Below, piece by piece: positions 48,250-58,375 of a DNA stretch of 64,000 bases. The first letter of the stretch is position 1, and each line of letters starts with the position of its first letter. Both the position numbers and the translations under genes were made by a program. The notes under the pieces are model-generated. The model was not told the DNA's origin. It did not search any database and worked only from the letters and a program-made list of their open reading frames with translations. The stretch is from Lysobacteraceae bacterium (GTDB lineage Bacteria; Pseudomonadota; Gammaproteobacteria; Xanthomonadales; Xanthomonadaceae): the NCBI GenBank assembly GCA_003241895.1, contig QBLY01000001.1, forward strand, positions 265,853 through 329,852. The letters run 5' to 3'.

Positions 48250-49208
48250 GGCTCCGCAGCGCGCTGCTGGGCCTATGCGCCGCCACACTGCTGGCGAGCG
48301 GGATCGGCTTTGGCGCCGGCTACGCCGCCAACAAGCTGCTGGACAAGCCCGCCGCGCCGCCCCGTCCGGATGACGCCGTCCTGGTGAACCAGCTGGCCGG
48401 CCTGGCGCCGCAGCGTCCGGGCCATCGTGATCTGTTCGTGCTGGGCTTCGCGGGCGACGGCAGCGAGCAGGTCTTCGAGAACGAAGTGCTGTTCCTGCGC
48501 GACCTGGCCGCGCAGCGCCTGGACGCGGCCGGCCGGGCGATCGTGCTCGCCAACCATGCCGCCGCGCCGCTGGACCAGCGGTTGCCCGAGGCCACCCGCG
48601 CGAACCTGCGCCGGGCGCTGTCCGGGCTGGGCGAACGCATGGATCCGGACCAGGACGTGCTGCTGCTTTACTTCACCACCCACGGCACCGAGGACCATGA
48701 ACTGCTGGTGCGCCGCGAGGGACGCCAAGACCGCCTGCTGACGCCCGCGATGATCCGCCAGGCCCTGGACGAGTCGGGCATCCGCCACCGCGTGATCGCG
48801 ATCTCGGCCTGCTTTGCCGGCGGTTTCATCGAAGAACTGCAGGACCCCGACACGCTGGTGCTGGCCGCCGCACGGCACGACCGCACGTCGTTCGGCTGCG
48901 GCAACGACTCGGTGGCCACCTTCTTCGGCCGCGCCTGGCTGGCGGACGGGCTGAACCAGACACTGGACTTCGCCGCCGCGTTCGACCAGGCCCGGCTCGC
49001 CATCGCCATCCGCGAGAAGGCCGAAACGCTCAGGCCGTCGCGGCCGCAACTGGCCCGCGGCGCGCGCATCGACGCCACCCTTGCGGCCTGGCGCGCCGGC
49101 GTCACGCCCGGCCCCGCACTCCCCTACCCTTACGCAGAACCGGACGACCTGGGCGCGGAAGCGGCCGGCGTCACTGCGTCGCCTCCACCAGCCGGTACGT
49201 CGCGCTAG
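48246..49208 (+). CDS. C13 (legumain-like) peptidase family protein
   Basis: 320 residues from a TTG at 48246 that overlaps the mtnC stop. An N-terminal signal/anchor helix ([20 protein letters not shown]) is followed by a caspase-like C13 fold: [20 protein letters not shown], the His dyad strand [20 protein letters not shown] (His146) and [20 protein letters not shown] (Cys189). These dyads match legumain/GPI-transamidase-type Cys peptidases found in bacterial exported proteins. It should act in the periplasm or at the inner membrane; the substrate is unknown. Translational coupling to mtnC is clear, but a functional link to methionine salvage is not. It overlaps the convergent phosphoesterase by 38 bases. 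Confidence 0.82.
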   Translation: MRLRSALLGLCAATLLASGIGFGAGYAANKLLDKPAAPPRPDDAVLVNQLAGLAPQRPGHRDLFVLGFAGDGSEQVFENEVLFLRDLAAQRLDAAGRAIVLANHAAAPLDQRLPEATRANLRRALSGLGERMDPDQDVLLLYFTTHGTEDHELLVRREGRQDRLLTPAMIRQALDESGIRHRVIAISACFAGGFIEELQDPDTLVLAAARHDRTSFGCGNDSVATFFGRAWLADGLNQTLDFAAAFDQARLAIAIREKAETLRPSRPQLARGARIDATLAAWRAGVTPGPALPYPYAEPDDLGAEAAGVTASPPPAGTSR

Positions 49209-50799
49209 CGGACAAGGTGCCGCGCCAGCGATCCCGGGTGCGCACTTCGATGCGGTGCTCGCCGGCCGCCAGGTCGGTGGGCAGGGTGCCGCGCCACAGG
49301 TGCGTGGAAGGTACGGCCTCGGGCGAACGGTCATAGCCGCGCAGTTGCGCCGCCGCATCGTCCCGGGCGTTCTCGGCAAGCAGGCGCGGATCGGCACGGG
49401 CCACGCGCTGCATGGGCTGCCAGTCGCCGGTATCGATGCGGAACTCGACCACGGCGTCGGGCAGCGCCATGTAGACGTTGGCGTACACGCCGAACGCGGG
49501 GTAAGCGCCGCGGCGCAGCACGCGGGGCGCGTGCAGGCCGATGGCCTCGTCGACCGGCTCGGTGGCTACCCGCCAGGCCAAGCTGTACTGGCCGTCCCGC
49601 TGCACTGAAAGCTCGGCCCAGCCGCGCGGCGTGCCGTCGGCCATGGTGCCTACAGGAACGCCCGAGGCGTCCTTCACGCCGCTCCAGTACGCCCCGCAGG
49701 CGGCGCCAAGGTTGTACTCGTGCAGCGGCGTGGCGCCGCGCCAGCCGCTGGCCGCGTCATGCAGGAAGTGGCGCTGCACGTGGCCGTGCGCCGTGAGCAG
49801 CAACACGTTCGGGAACTCCGCCAGCAGCGCGAACAGCCGCTCGCGGTCGCCGGCGCGGAACGACGCGCGTCCGGGCGTGGGTTCGAAGAACGGGATATGC
49901 GCCGCCAGCACCAGCCGACGCTCGCGCGGCAGCGTTGGCAGGTAGGCGGCCAGGAACGCGAACTGGTCTTCGCGCAGCCCGCCGACGTAGTCGGGCTTGC
50001 GCCCCGGTTGGTACACCACGTTGTCCAGGGCGATGAAGCTGGCTTCGTGTTCTTCCCAGGCGAAGGTGTCGGGGCCATAGGTGTTGCGGAAACTGAGCAG
50101 CGAGTCTTCGTCGCGGGTGGCGTCGAAATCCAGGTCGTGGTTGCCCGCCACGTGCAGCCAGGGCAGGCCCAGCCGCGCGGTGGCGCGATTGATCTGCGGG
50201 TACAGCGACAAGTCGTCGTGCACCACGTCGCCCAGCGTCAGGCCCAGGTCACCGGCGTTGGTGGGAACGTACTGCGACTGCGCGCCTTCGGCCAGGGGCG
50301 CCGCATACCGCCGCATCACGCCCTGCACGATGCTGCGCTCGTAGTAACCCACCTCGGTGGCGGTGCGCGGCTGCGGGTCGCCGAACACCAGCGCGCGCAG
50401 CGTGCCCGGTGGGCGCGGGTCACGCTTCAGTGCGAAATCCCGGCACGCGGTGGACGATGCGGTGATGCCGCCGTACTTGAGCGGACTGGCCGCTTCGGTA
50501 GGCAGGTTTCGCCAGAACGCGGGCAGCCCGTCGTCGCCGGCGGCCACGCGCCAGCCCGCGGGTTTGATCACGAAGACGGTGCTTCCCGGCGCCGCGGCCA
50601 GCGTGTAGCCGCCGCTGGCACCGCTGCGCACGATGCGGGTTCCATCCGACACCGCCACGTCGGGAATGCCCGGCTCGGAGGCACCACGGCGGCCGTCGCC
50701 GTCCACGTCGTCGAACACCACGCCGCGCTGGCAAGGCGTTGCCAGCGCCACCAAGGGCGCGGCACACAGGGCGGCGGCCATCAGCAGGACAAGGCGCAT
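49171..50799 (-). CDS. Secreted calcineurin-like metallophosphoesterase
   Basis: 542 residues. Signal peptide ~1-21 (LVLLMAAALCAAPLVALA). An SdrD-B-like Ca-binding domain follows (GVVFDDVDGDGRRGASEPGI), then the metallophosphoesterase with GDPQ, LTLGDVVHD, VAGNHDLDF, AAHIPFFE and TAHGHVQRH, the full set of metal ligands. The C-terminal ~150 residues form a beta-rich domain of the type found at the end of these enzymes. It acts in the periplasm or outside the cell on phosphoesters or nucleotides; the substrate is unknown. It lies just downstream of hisIE on the same strand with a 47-base gap on the other side of its start. Confidence 0.88.
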   Translation of the reverse strand: MRLVLLMAAALCAAPLVALATPCQRGVVFDDVDGDGRRGASEPGIPDVAVSDGTRIVRSGASGGYTLAAAPGSTVFVIKPAGWRVAAGDDGLPAFWRNLPTEAASPLKYGGITASSTACRDFALKRDPRPPGTLRALVFGDPQPRTATEVGYYERSIVQGVMRRYAAPLAEGAQSQYVPTNAGDLGLTLGDVVHDDLSLYPQINRATARLGLPWLHVAGNHDLDFDATRDEDSLLSFRNTYGPDTFAWEEHEASFIALDNVVYQPGRKPDYVGGLREDQFAFLAAYLPTLPRERRLVLAAHIPFFEPTPGRASFRAGDRERLFALLAEFPNVLLLTAHGHVQRHFLHDAASGWRGATPLHEYNLGAACGAYWSGVKDASGVPVGTMADGTPRGWAELSVQRDGQYSLAWRVATEPVDEAIGLHAPRVLRRGAYPAFGVYANVYMALPDAVVEFRIDTGDWQPMQRVARADPRLLAENARDDAAAQLRGYDRSPEAVPSTHLWRGTLPTDLAAGEHRIEVRTRDRWRGTLSASATYRLVEATQ

Positions 50800-50846
50800 G
50801 CAGGCTCCCGGGGCGAAAGCCGGAGTATGCCGGCTAACGGCTGCCG

Positions 50847-51461
50847 TCAGCGGCTGGCCACCGCGTGCCTGGACTGCAGGATGGCCACCACGTCGTCCCA
50901 GCCCAGCCCGCGCGCGCGCAGCAGCACCATGAGGTGGAACGACAGGTCGGCCGCTTCGCCCAGCAGCGCGTTGTCGTCTTCGGCCACCGCGGCCAGCGCG
51001 GTTTCCACGCCTTCCTCGCCCACTTTCTGGGCGATGCGGCGCACGCCGCCTTCGAACAGGCGCGTGGTGTAGCTGCCTTCGGGGCGCAGGCGTTCGCGCA
51101 GCGCCACCAGTGCATCAAGTTCGGCCAGGAAGTCCCCGGGCGCGCCCGGGAAACAGCTCTTGCGCCCCAGGTGGCAGGTGTTGCCGCGCGGCGTCGCCTG
51201 CACCAGCAGGGTGTCGGCGTCGCAGTCGGCTTCCAGCGACACCAGTTCCAGAATGTCGCCGCTGGTTTCGCCCTTCATCCACAGCCGCTGCCTGCTGCGG
51301 CTGAAGAAGGTGACGCGGCCCGTGGCCAGCGTGGCGTCCAGCGCCGCGCGGTCCATGTAGCCCAGCATCAGCACGCGGCGGTTGGCCGCGTCCTGCACGA
51401 TGGCGGGCAGCAGGCCGCCCTGTTTTTCCCAGGCCAGGGCCTGGATTTGTTCAGGCGACAT
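50847..51461 (-). CDS. hisI: Bifunctional phosphoribosyl-AMP cyclohydrolase / phosphoribosyl-ATP diphosphatase
   Basis: 204 residues (also named hisIE). The N-terminal cyclohydrolase half has [20 protein letters not shown] and the metal ligands around [19 protein letters not shown]. The C-terminal HisE half has [20 protein letters not shown] with its acidic MazG-like residues. It performs steps 2 and 3 of histidine synthesis. It overlaps hisF by 11 bases and is the last gene of the his operon. Confidence 0.95.
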   Translation of the reverse strand: MSPEQIQALAWEKQGGLLPAIVQDAANRRVLMLGYMDRAALDATLATGRVTFFSRSRQRLWMKGETSGDILELVSLEADCDADTLLVQATPRGNTCHLGRKSCFPGAPGDFLAELDALVALRERLRPEGSYTTRLFEGGVRRIAQKVGEEGVETALAAVAEDDNALLGEAADLSFHLMVLLRARGLGWDDVVAILQSRHAVASR

Positions 51462-52227
51462 CGCGCACCTCGATGCCCTGCGCGCGCAGGGTGGCTTTGA
51501 GTTCGGGGATCCGGACGGCGCCGGAATGAAAGACCGTGGCGGCCAGCGCCGCGTCCACGTCGGCGTCCTGGAATACCTGGACGAAGTGTTCGGCCGTGCC
51601 GGCGCCGCCGGACGCCACCAGCGGCACCCGGCACAGCGCGCGCACGGCGCGCAGCTGCTCCAGGTCGTAGCCGGTGCGCACGCCGTCGTTGCCCATGCAG
51701 TTCAGGACGATCTCGCCGGCGCCGCGCTGCTGTGCTTCCACCACCCAGTCCAGGGTGCGGCGCGACAGCGCGCGGGTCTTGTCCGGGTCGCCGGTGTGCG
51801 AACGCACGCGCCATTGGCCGTCGGCGTCGCGCAGGCTGTCCACGCCCACCACCACGCACTGCACGCCGAACTCGGCCGCCAGTTCGTTGATCAGCTCGGG
51901 CCGCTCCAGCGCCGGTGTGTTCACCGACACCTTGTCGGCGCCGGCATGCAGCACCGCGCGCGCCTGTGCCACCGAGCGGATGCCGCCGGCCACGCAGAAG
52001 GGAATGTCGATGATGCGCGCCACGCGCTCCACCCACGCCACGTCCACGCCGCGGCCCTCGGGGCTGGCGGTGATGTCGTAGAACACCAGTTCGTCGGCGC
52101 CCTCGTCGCGGTAGCGCAGGGCCAGGTCTTCAATTGCGCCCATCACCACGTGGTCGCGGAAGCGCACGCCCTTCACCACTTGCCCGTGCTTGACGTCCAG
52201 GCAGGGGATCAAGCGCCGGCTCAGCAT
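51451..52227 (-). CDS. hisF: Imidazole glycerol phosphate synthase, cyclase subunit
   Basis: 258 residues from the ATG at 52227; the frame is open upstream but HisF begins [23 protein letters not shown] barrel with the catalytic Asp of CLDVKHG and of [10 protein letters not shown], and the phosphate-binding loops CVAGGIRS and [12 protein letters not shown]. It uses ammonia channelled from HisH to make imidazole glycerol phosphate and AICAR. It overlaps hisA by seven bases. Confidence 0.96.
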   Translation of the reverse strand: MLSRRLIPCLDVKHGQVVKGVRFRDHVVMGAIEDLALRYRDEGADELVFYDITASPEGRGVDVAWVERVARIIDIPFCVAGGIRSVAQARAVLHAGADKVSVNTPALERPELINELAAEFGVQCVVVGVDSLRDADGQWRVRSHTGDPDKTRALSRRTLDWVVEAQQRGAGEIVLNCMGNDGVRTGYDLEQLRAVRALCRVPLVASGGAGTAEHFVQVFQDADVDAALAATVFHSGAVRIPELKATLRAQGIEVRDVA

Positions 52228-52970
52228 GGCGACTGCTCCGCGATGACGTCGGACAACGTGAACTTGCCGTCCAGCAGCGCCTTGCCCAGCACGATGCCGC
52301 TGCAGCCGGCCGCCTTGGCTTCGGCCACGTCGCCGGCGACGCTGACGCCGCCCGACGCCTGCACCGCCAGGCGCGGGAAACGCTGGCACAGGTAGCGATA
52401 CAGGTCCAGGTTGGGCCCCGACAGCATGCCGTCGCGGCAGATGTCGGTGCACAGCAGGTGGCGCAGGCCGACCTCGGCATAGGCCGCCGCCAGCACGTCC
52501 AGCTCCTTGCCGCCGCTTTCGGTCCAGCCGTGCACGGGCAGGCGCCAGCGGCCTTCTTCGTCGCGGCGCGTGTCCAGCGCGATGGTCAGCCGCTCGGCGC
52601 CGAATCGCGAGATCCACGACGCCACGCGGCCGGGCTCGCGCACGGCCAGCGAACCCACCACCACGCGGTCGGCGCCGGCCGCCAGCAGGGCCTCGACGTC
52701 GGCTTCGCTGCGCACGCCACCGCCGGTCTGCACCTTGAGCCGCGTGCTGGACTTGAGCGCGCCCAGCAGCGGCGCCAGGGTGTAGCCGCCCACGCGGGCC
52801 GCGTCCAGGTCCACCAGGTGCAGCCAGCGTGCGCCGGCTTCGGCATAGCGCGCAGCCAGGGCCAGCGGCTCGTCGTCGTAGCGCGTTTCCTGCGCGTAGT
52901 CGCCCTGGCGCAGGCGCACCACGCGCCCTTCGCGAACGTCGATGGCCGGGTACAGAAGGTAGTCGCTCAT
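52221..52970 (-). CDS. hisA: Phosphoribosylformimino-5-aminoimidazole carboxamide ribotide isomerase
   Basis: 249 residues. TIM barrel homologous to His[18 protein letters not shown] with catalytic Asp, [20 protein letters not shown] and [20 protein letters not shown] phosphate loops, and [17 protein letters not shown]. It isomerises ProFAR to PRFAR, step 4. It overlaps hisH by four bases and hisF by seven. Confidence 0.96.
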   Translation of the reverse strand: MSDYLLYPAIDVREGRVVRLRQGDYAQETRYDDEPLALAARYAEAGARWLHLVDLDAARVGGYTLAPLLGALKSSTRLKVQTGGGVRSEADVEALLAAGADRVVVGSLAVREPGRVASWISRFGAERLTIALDTRRDEEGRWRLPVHGWTESGGKELDVLAAAYAEVGLRHLLCTDICRDGMLSGPNLDLYRYLCQRFPRLAVQASGGVSVAGDVAEAKAAGCSGIVLGKALLDGKFTLSDVIAEQSPC

Positions 52971-53566
52971 GCCAGTCCCGTCCTCAGGAAATTCTCGAGC
53001 AGGCGCGCGCCGGTGGCGGCGGAACGCTCGGGGTGGAACTGTGCGCCGGCGACGTTGCCACGCTGCACCACTGCCGCGAAATCCTCGCCGTGACCGCAGC
53101 GCGCCAGGCAGTCGTCGGTGACGGGCGCGGCGAAGCTGTGCACGAAATAAGCCTGCGCACCGTCGTCGATGCCTTCAAGCAGCGACGAGGGTCGGGTGGG
53201 CCGCAGCCGGTTCCAGCCCATGTGCGGCACGCGCACGCCGGCCGATTCGGGCATGCGCCGCACGCGACCGGGCACCAGGCCCAGGCAGGCCACGCCGCCC
53301 TCTTCGGAATCGTCGAACAGCAGCTGCATGCCCAGGCAGATGCCCAGCAGCGGCTGGGTGAGCGAGCGCAGCGTGTCCACCAGCGAAAGTTCATTGAGCC
53401 GCGCCATGGCCGGGCCCGCCGCGCCCACACCGGGCAGGATCACCCGGTCGGCGGCGCGGATCACGTTGGCGTCGGCGCTCATCGCCGCCTGCACGCCCAG
53501 GCGTTCCAGCGCGTAGCGCACCGAGCCGATGTTGGCGCCGCCCGAATCCACCAGCACCACCTTCAC
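52967..53566 (-). CDS. hisH: Imidazole glycerol phosphate synthase, glutaminase subunit
   Basis: 199 residues from a GTG at 53566 that overlaps the hisB stop (GTGA); the protein begins [20 protein letters not shown]. Class I glutamine amidotransferase: [19 protein letters not shown], the nucleophile Cys in [13 protein letters not shown], and the His-Glu of [10 protein letters not shown]. It supplies ammonia to HisF. Confidence 0.95.
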   Translation of the reverse strand: MKVVLVDSGGANIGSVRYALERLGVQAAMSADANVIRAADRVILPGVGAAGPAMARLNELSLVDTLRSLTQPLLGICLGMQLLFDDSEEGGVACLGLVPGRVRRMPESAGVRVPHMGWNRLRPTRPSSLLEGIDDGAQAYFVHSFAAPVTDDCLARCGHGEDFAAVVQRGNVAGAQFHPERSAATGARLLENFLRTGLA

Positions 53567-54651
53567 AGCGTGCCCTTGGTGCTCGGCAGCTCGCGGCCCT
53601 GGCGGCGAATGGCCTGGCGCAGCGCACGCGCCACCGCCTTGAAGCAGGCTTCCACCATGTGGTGGGTGTTCTCGCCGCGCACCTGCAGGTGCAGGTTCAG
53701 GCCCGATGTTTCGCACAGCGAACGGAAGAAGTGCGGCACCAGTTCGGTCGCCAGGCCACCGACCTCGGCCCGCGGGAACTCGCCCTCGAACACGAAATAA
53801 GGGCGCCCGGAAAAATCCACCGCCGCGCTGGCCAGCGTTTCGTCCATGGGCAGGGTGATCGCGCCCTGCCCGCTGGAATCGCCGTAGCGGGCGATGCCGC
53901 GCTTGTCGGCCAGCGCGTCCTTCAGCGCCTGGCCCAGGGCCAGCGCGCTGTCTTCCACCGTGTGGTGTTCGTCGATGTGCAGGTCGCCGGCGCAGCTGAG
54001 CTGCAGGCTGAAGCCGCCGTGCTTGCCCAGCTGTTCGAGCATGTGGTCGAAGAAGCCCAGGCCGGTCATCACCTGCGGGTCGGCGGCGCGGTCCAGGTCC
54101 ACGGTGACGCGCACGCGCGTTTCCTTGGTGGTGCGCTCGACGCTGGCGATGCGCGGCGCATCGACCAGCGCATGGGCGATGCCGGCCCAGGTGTCGGGGC
54201 CCGGCTTGAGCTTGAAGCCGCGGCAGCCCAGGTTGGTGGCCAGCTGCAGGTCGGTGTCGCGGTCGCCGACCACGGCCGAGTTGGCCAGGTCGATGCCACG
54301 GTCGCGCAGGTAGTGCATCAGCAGGCCCAGGCCCGGCTTGCGGGTGGGCTTGTTTTCGTTTTCGAAGCTTTCGTCGATGAGCTCTTCGCGGAAGCGGATG
54401 CCCTGCGATTCCAGCACCTGCACCATCAGCGCATGCGGGCCGGTGAACGTGTCGCGCGGAAAGCTGTCGGTGCCCAAACCGTCCTGGTTGGTGACCAGCA
54501 CGAACTCGAAGCCGGCGTCACGCAGCTTGAGCATGGCCGGGATGACGCCTTCGACGAAGCGAATCTTGTCGTAGGCGTCGATCTGGAAATCGGCCGGCTC
54601 CTCGATGATCGTGCCGTCGCGGTCAACGAAAAGGATGCGTTGCCCATTCAT
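53563..54651 (-). CDS. hisB: Bifunctional histidinol-phosphatase / imidazoleglycerol-phosphate dehydratase
   Basis: 362 residues. The N-terminal HAD phosphatase half has [14 protein letters not shown] with the nucleophile Asp and [20 protein letters not shown]. The C-terminal dehydratase half has [35 protein letters not shown] with Mn-binding His residues, and [19 protein letters not shown]. The fused form is typical of gammaproteobacteria. It performs steps 6 and 8. It overlaps hisC by four bases. Confidence 0.96.
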   Translation of the reverse strand: MNGQRILFVDRDGTIIEEPADFQIDAYDKIRFVEGVIPAMLKLRDAGFEFVLVTNQDGLGTDSFPRDTFTGPHALMVQVLESQGIRFREELIDESFENENKPTRKPGLGLLMHYLRDRGIDLANSAVVGDRDTDLQLATNLGCRGFKLKPGPDTWAGIAHALVDAPRIASVERTTKETRVRVTVDLDRAADPQVMTGLGFFDHMLEQLGKHGGFSLQLSCAGDLHIDEHHTVEDSALALGQALKDALADKRGIARYGDSSGQGAITLPMDETLASAAVDFSGRPYFVFEGEFPRAEVGGLATELVPHFFRSLCETSGLNLHLQVRGENTHHMVEACFKAVARALRQAIRRQGRELPSTKGTL

Positions 54652-55730
54652 GCGGCGGCCCTCCCGGTGGCCAGTGCCTGGATGACCTGGTCGTTCTCCG
54701 CCGGGCTGCCGATGCTGATGCGCAGTGCGTCGCCCAGCTGCGGCGACGCGCGCATGTCGCGCACCACCACGCCCGCCGCCAGCAGCGTCTGGAACGCGGC
54801 TTCGGCGTCGTGGAAGCGGACCAGCAGGAAATTGCCCTGCGACGGATACACCCGGCGTACGCCGGCGTTGTCCAGCAGTTCGTGGTGCAGCCGCTCGCGC
54901 TCGGCGCGCACGGTGATCACGCGGCTGCGCGTCTGCGCCAGCGCCGGCTCGGACAGTCCCGCCAGCGCCAGCTGCACGCAGGGCGAAGGCAGCGGGTACG
55001 GCGCCTGGCAGTTGCGCAGCACCGCGATCAGCTCGGGCGCGGCCAGCAGGCAGCCGATGCGTGCCGCGGCCAGCGCGTGCGCCTTGGACAGCGTCTGCAG
55101 CACGGCCAGGTTGGGCTGCTGGTCGATGTGCGGCGCCAGCGACGGCTGGTCGCAGTATTCGCCGTAGGCTTCGTCCACCACCACCAGGCAGCGGCCTTCC
55201 AGGCGCCGTGCCAGCGCCAGGATGTCGGCGGGCGCGACGGCCTGGCCGGTGGGATTGGCCGGCGAGCAGACGAACACCAACTTGGCGCCGGTGTTGAGCG
55301 CCGCATCACCGACGGCGGAAAGGTCGGACCGGAAGCCCGACGCGTCGTCCACCAGCGGCACTTCCACCAGCGGCGCACCCTGCAGGCGCGCGCTGACCGC
55401 GTACATGCCGAACACCGGCGGCGACACCACCACCGAATCGCGCCGGGGCTCGCACAGCGCGCGCACCAGCAGGTCGATGGCCTCGTCGCTGCCGCGGCCC
55501 ACCAGCACCTGTTCGGCGCGCACGCCGTACACCGTGGCCAGCCGCTCGCGCAGCGCCGCGGGCTGCGGATCGGGGTAGCGGTTGGCGCCCAGGCCGCCGT
55601 CGGCCGGGTTGCACCAGCTGCTCTCGTTGGCGTTGAGCCAGACCGAGCCGGTGACGCCGGCGCGGCGCGCCGAGCTGTAGCCGGCGAAGGCCCGCAGGTC
55701 ATCGCGCACCAGGGAAATCGGCGAGGTCAT
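54648..55730 (-). CDS. hisC: Histidinol-phosphate aminotransferase
   Basis: 360 residues from the ATG at 55730, which overlaps the hisD stop. A PLP fold type I enzyme: [69 protein letters not shown] with the PLP Lys, and the Arg of [12 protein letters not shown]. It transaminates imidazole acetol phosphate, step 7. Four-base overlaps on both sides show tight coupling. Confidence 0.95.
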   Translation of the reverse strand: MTSPISLVRDDLRAFAGYSSARRAGVTGSVWLNANESSWCNPADGGLGANRYPDPQPAALRERLATVYGVRAEQVLVGRGSDEAIDLLVRALCEPRRDSVVVSPPVFGMYAVSARLQGAPLVEVPLVDDASGFRSDLSAVGDAALNTGAKLVFVCSPANPTGQAVAPADILALARRLEGRCLVVVDEAYGEYCDQPSLAPHIDQQPNLAVLQTLSKAHALAAARIGCLLAAPELIAVLRNCQAPYPLPSPCVQLALAGLSEPALAQTRSRVITVRAERERLHHELLDNAGVRRVYPSQGNFLLVRFHDAEAAFQTLLAAGVVVRDMRASPQLGDALRISIGSPAENDQVIQALATGRAAA

Positions 55731-57025
55731 GACGCAGGCTCCAGGCGGCGAAGCACCGACTGCGCGTGCGCCTCGAGCCCTTCGGCGCGGGCGATCTCCA
55801 CCGCGCACGGACCGATCAGGGCCAGCCCTTCCCGGCTGACTTCCTGCAGGCTGATAGTTTTCTGGAAGCTGGCCACGCTGACGCCGCTCCAGGCGCGTGC
55901 GGCGCCGTTGGTGGGCAGCACGTGGTTGGTGCCCGAGCAGTAGTCGCCCAGGCCTTCGGGCGCGTAGTCGCCCAGGAACACCGAGCCGGCGCAGCTGACC
56001 TGGCCCAGCCAGTCGCGCGGCTGGCGCAGGGCCAGGATCAAGTGTTCGGGCGCGTAGTCGTTGCTGATCGCGAAGGCATCGTCCAGGGAGTCCACCAGCA
56101 CCAGGCGCGCGAATTCCAGCGCGCGCGTGGCGATGGCCTCGCGCGGCAGCTCGGCCAGCTGGCGCAGCACCTCGGCGTTCACGGCGTCAATCAGGGCCGC
56201 GTCGTCGGTGAGCAGGATCACCTGGGAGTCGGGGCCGTGTTCGGCCTGCGACAGCAGGTCGGACGCCACGTGCACGGGCGGTGCGCCGGCGTCGGCGATC
56301 ACCAGCACTTCGGACGGACCAGCCGGCATGTCGATGGCCGGGCCGCCCGACAGCATCGCCGCCAGCTGCTTGGCCGCGGTGACGAACTTGTTGCCGGGGC
56401 CGAACAGCTTGTCGCAGCGCGGCACCGAGTCGGTGCCCAGCGCCATCGCCGCGATCGCCTGCCCGCCGCCCAGCTTGAACACGCGGCGGATGCCGCACAG
56501 CGAGGCCGCGGCCAGCACCGCGGGGTCGGCGCTGCCGTCGGCGCGCGGCGGCGTGCACAGCACCACCTCGTCGCAGCCGGCCAGCGCGGCGGGCACGCCC
56601 AGCATCAGCGCGGTGGACGGCAGCGGCGCGGTGCCGGCCGGCACGTACAGGCCCACGCGACGGATCGGGCGCAGGATGCGGCCGCAGCGCACGCCCGGCG
56701 CGGTGTCCACTTCGAACTCGGACGCCATGCCCGCGCGGTGCCAGGTGATCAGGCGTTCGCGCGCCTGCGACAGCGCCTCGCGCAGCGGGGCCGGCACGCT
56801 GGCCACCCCCGCCGCGAATTCTTCGGGCGTCACTTCGAACGTTGCCAGTTCGACGCCGTCGAAGCGGCGCGTCAGCGCGCGCAGCGCGGTGTCGCCGTCG
56901 GCGCGCACCTGGTCGAATACGCGCCGGGCGGCGGCCTCGACCTCGGCCTGGCCCTCGGCACCGGGGCGCGCCAGGCAGGCCGCGCGCTCCGCTTCATCCA
57001 ACTGGTTCCAGACAATGCGCTTCAT
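55727..57025 (-). CDS. hisD: Histidinol dehydrogenase
   Basis: 432 residues from the ATG at 57025. Seen: [20 protein letters not shown], the [20 protein letters not shown] loop, [45 protein letters not shown] with a Zn-ligand His, [10 protein letters not shown] with the catalytic Glu-His, and [21 protein letters not shown] Zn enzyme that oxidises histidinol to histidine with two NAD. It overlaps hisG and hisC by four bases each. Confidence 0.96.
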   Translation of the reverse strand: MKRIVWNQLDEAERAACLARPGAEGQAEVEAAARRVFDQVRADGDTALRALTRRFDGVELATFEVTPEEFAAGVASVPAPLREALSQARERLITWHRAGMASEFEVDTAPGVRCGRILRPIRRVGLYVPAGTAPLPSTALMLGVPAALAGCDEVVLCTPPRADGSADPAVLAAASLCGIRRVFKLGGGQAIAAMALGTDSVPRCDKLFGPGNKFVTAAKQLAAMLSGGPAIDMPAGPSEVLVIADAGAPPVHVASDLLSQAEHGPDSQVILLTDDAALIDAVNAEVLRQLAELPREAIATRALEFARLVLVDSLDDAFAISNDYAPEHLILALRQPRDWLGQVSCAGSVFLGDYAPEGLGDYCSGTNHVLPTNGAARAWSGVSVASFQKTISLQEVSREGLALIGPCAVEIARAEGLEAHAQSVLRRLEPAS

Positions 57026-57921
57026 GCCAGCATCTGCTCCACGGGTAGCACCAGCAGCCCGGAGGCTCCGGCGCGCTTCATGTCTTCCAGCCGCTGCCAG
57101 GTCATGGCGCTGCGGCACAGGGCCTGCAGCGACACCTGGCCGGCCTGGCCTTCGATCGCGGTAACGGTGGGCGGTTCGGCGTCGTGCAGCAGCTTGATCA
57201 GGCCGGGCACCGCGTCGCGGCTGGCCTGGAACAGCACCAGCTTGCTGGCGCGCACGCTCATCACGCCGTCCAGGCGGCGCAGCAGCATGGCCGCCAGCTC
57301 CGTGCGCTCATCGTCGAACGGCTGCGACGGCGCCACCAGCATGGCCTCGCTCTCGAGGATGACCGCCACTTCCTTGAGCTGGTTGGCCATCAGCGTGCCG
57401 CCGGTGGAAACGATGTCGCAGATGGCCTCGGCCTTGCCCAGGCGCGGCGCGATTTCCACCGAACCCGACAGCATCACCGGCGTGGCGTCCACGTTGTGGT
57501 CGCGCAGCCAGCGCGCCATCAGCTGCGGGTAGCTGGTGGCGATGCGCAGGCGGGCCAGGCGCTCGGGCCCGGTCCATTCCCAGTCGTTGGGCACGGCCAC
57601 CGACAGGCGGCAGCGGCCGAAGCCGAGCTTGCGGATGGACTTGAAGGCTTCGCCGCGGCCGTCGGCCAGGCGCTCGCAGGCCTGTTCTTCCAGCACGTTG
57701 CCGCCCACCACGCCCAGGTCGCAGACGCCTTCGGCGATCAGGCCGGGGATGTCGTCGTCGCGCACCAGCAGCAGGTCGATGGGCAGGGATTCGCCGTAGC
57801 AGAACAGCCGGTCGCGGCTTTCCCGGAACACCAGGCCGGCCCGCGCGAGCAGGTCGCGCGCGGGGTCGGACAGGCGACCGGATTTCTGAATGGCAATGCG
57901 TAAACGGTCGTGCGTCCTCAT
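57022..57921 (-). CDS. hisG: ATP phosphoribosyltransferase (long form)
   Basis: 299 residues, the long form with the C-terminal regulatory domain (about 220-299) that binds histidine for feedback inhibition. Seen: [66 protein letters not shown], the PRPP site [20 protein letters not shown], and [11 protein letters not shown]. It catalyses the first step, joining ATP and PRPP. It is the first enzyme gene of the operon, 30 bases after the TrpR-like gene. Confidence 0.96.
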   Translation of the reverse strand: MRTHDRLRIAIQKSGRLSDPARDLLARAGLVFRESRDRLFCYGESLPIDLLLVRDDDIPGLIAEGVCDLGVVGGNVLEEQACERLADGRGEAFKSIRKLGFGRCRLSVAVPNDWEWTGPERLARLRIATSYPQLMARWLRDHNVDATPVMLSGSVEIAPRLGKAEAICDIVSTGGTLMANQLKEVAVILESEAMLVAPSQPFDDERTELAAMLLRRLDGVMSVRASKLVLFQASRDAVPGLIKLLHDAEPPTVTAIEGQAGQVSLQALCRSAMTWQRLEDMKRAGASGLLVLPVEQMLA

Positions 57922-57951
57922 GACGCCCTCCGGGTAAGTGAACGGTTGGAT

Positions 57952-58275
57952 TCAGTGCGACGCGTCGTTGGCCGGGGGTCCGAGCCGATCGATGGCGATG
58001 CGGTAACCGCCGGACCCCAGGTCCAGGCAGCGGGCGACCCGGCCGATGGTGGTGACGCTCACCCCGGTGCGGTCGTGGATTTCGCGGTAAGGCACGTCCG
58101 CAGTCAGCAGGGGCACCACGCGCCAGCGGTCGGCCATGGCTTCGAGCTCGGACGGGGTGCAGAGGTCTTCCAGGAACGCCCGCACTTCGCCCGGGCTGCG
58201 CAGGCTCAGGAAGGCCTGGATCAGGGCTTCCTGGGCTGGGTCGAGGGTCTGGCTGGCGGGGTCGCGGCGTTTCAT
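57952..58275 (-). CDS. TrpR-related (YerC/YecD-type) DNA-binding protein heading the his operon
   Basis: 107 residues from the ATG at 58275. Trp-repressor fold: helical LDPAQEALIQAFLSLRSPGE, the VRAFLEDLCTPSELEAMADR segment, and the helix-turn-helix DVPYREIHDRTGVSVTTIGR followed by VARCLDLGSGGY. This is the YerC/YecD-like branch of the TrpR superfamily. It sits 30 bases before hisG in the same operon. An interrupted palindrome overlaps its promoter (58284-58303). It is therefore a good candidate for a histidine-responsive autoregulator of the operon; that role is inference from position. No ribosome binding site is apparent; the short AT-rich leader suggests a near-leaderless start. Confidence 0.85.
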   Translation of the reverse strand: MKRRDPASQTLDPAQEALIQAFLSLRSPGEVRAFLEDLCTPSELEAMADRWRVVPLLTADVPYREIHDRTGVSVTTIGRVARCLDLGSGGYRIAIDRLGPPANDASH

Positions 58276-58283
58276 TGCGCTAA

Positions 58284-58303
58284 TGTAATAGCGTGTTGTT
58301 ACA
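58284..58303. promoter_or_regulatory. Candidate operator of the his operon
   Basis: TGTAA-N10-TTACA is a 20-base interrupted palindrome nine bases before the TrpR-like start. On the minus strand it contains TATTAC, a plausible -10 box. Its place at the head of the his operon suits control by the first-gene repressor. Seen: the symmetry. Inferred: the regulator. Confidence 0.5.
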
Positions 58304-58375
58304 AAAGCAAGCCTTTCGTGGCGATGGCCAAGCCCCGGCCGGCCACATACAGTGCAGGTTCCGGGGGGAAAGCAC

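Noticed and set aside
57922..58351. A classical his leader peptide/attenuator
   Set aside because: No run of His codons (CAC/CAT) followed by alternative hairpins and a T-run was found upstream of hisG or of the TrpR-like gene.
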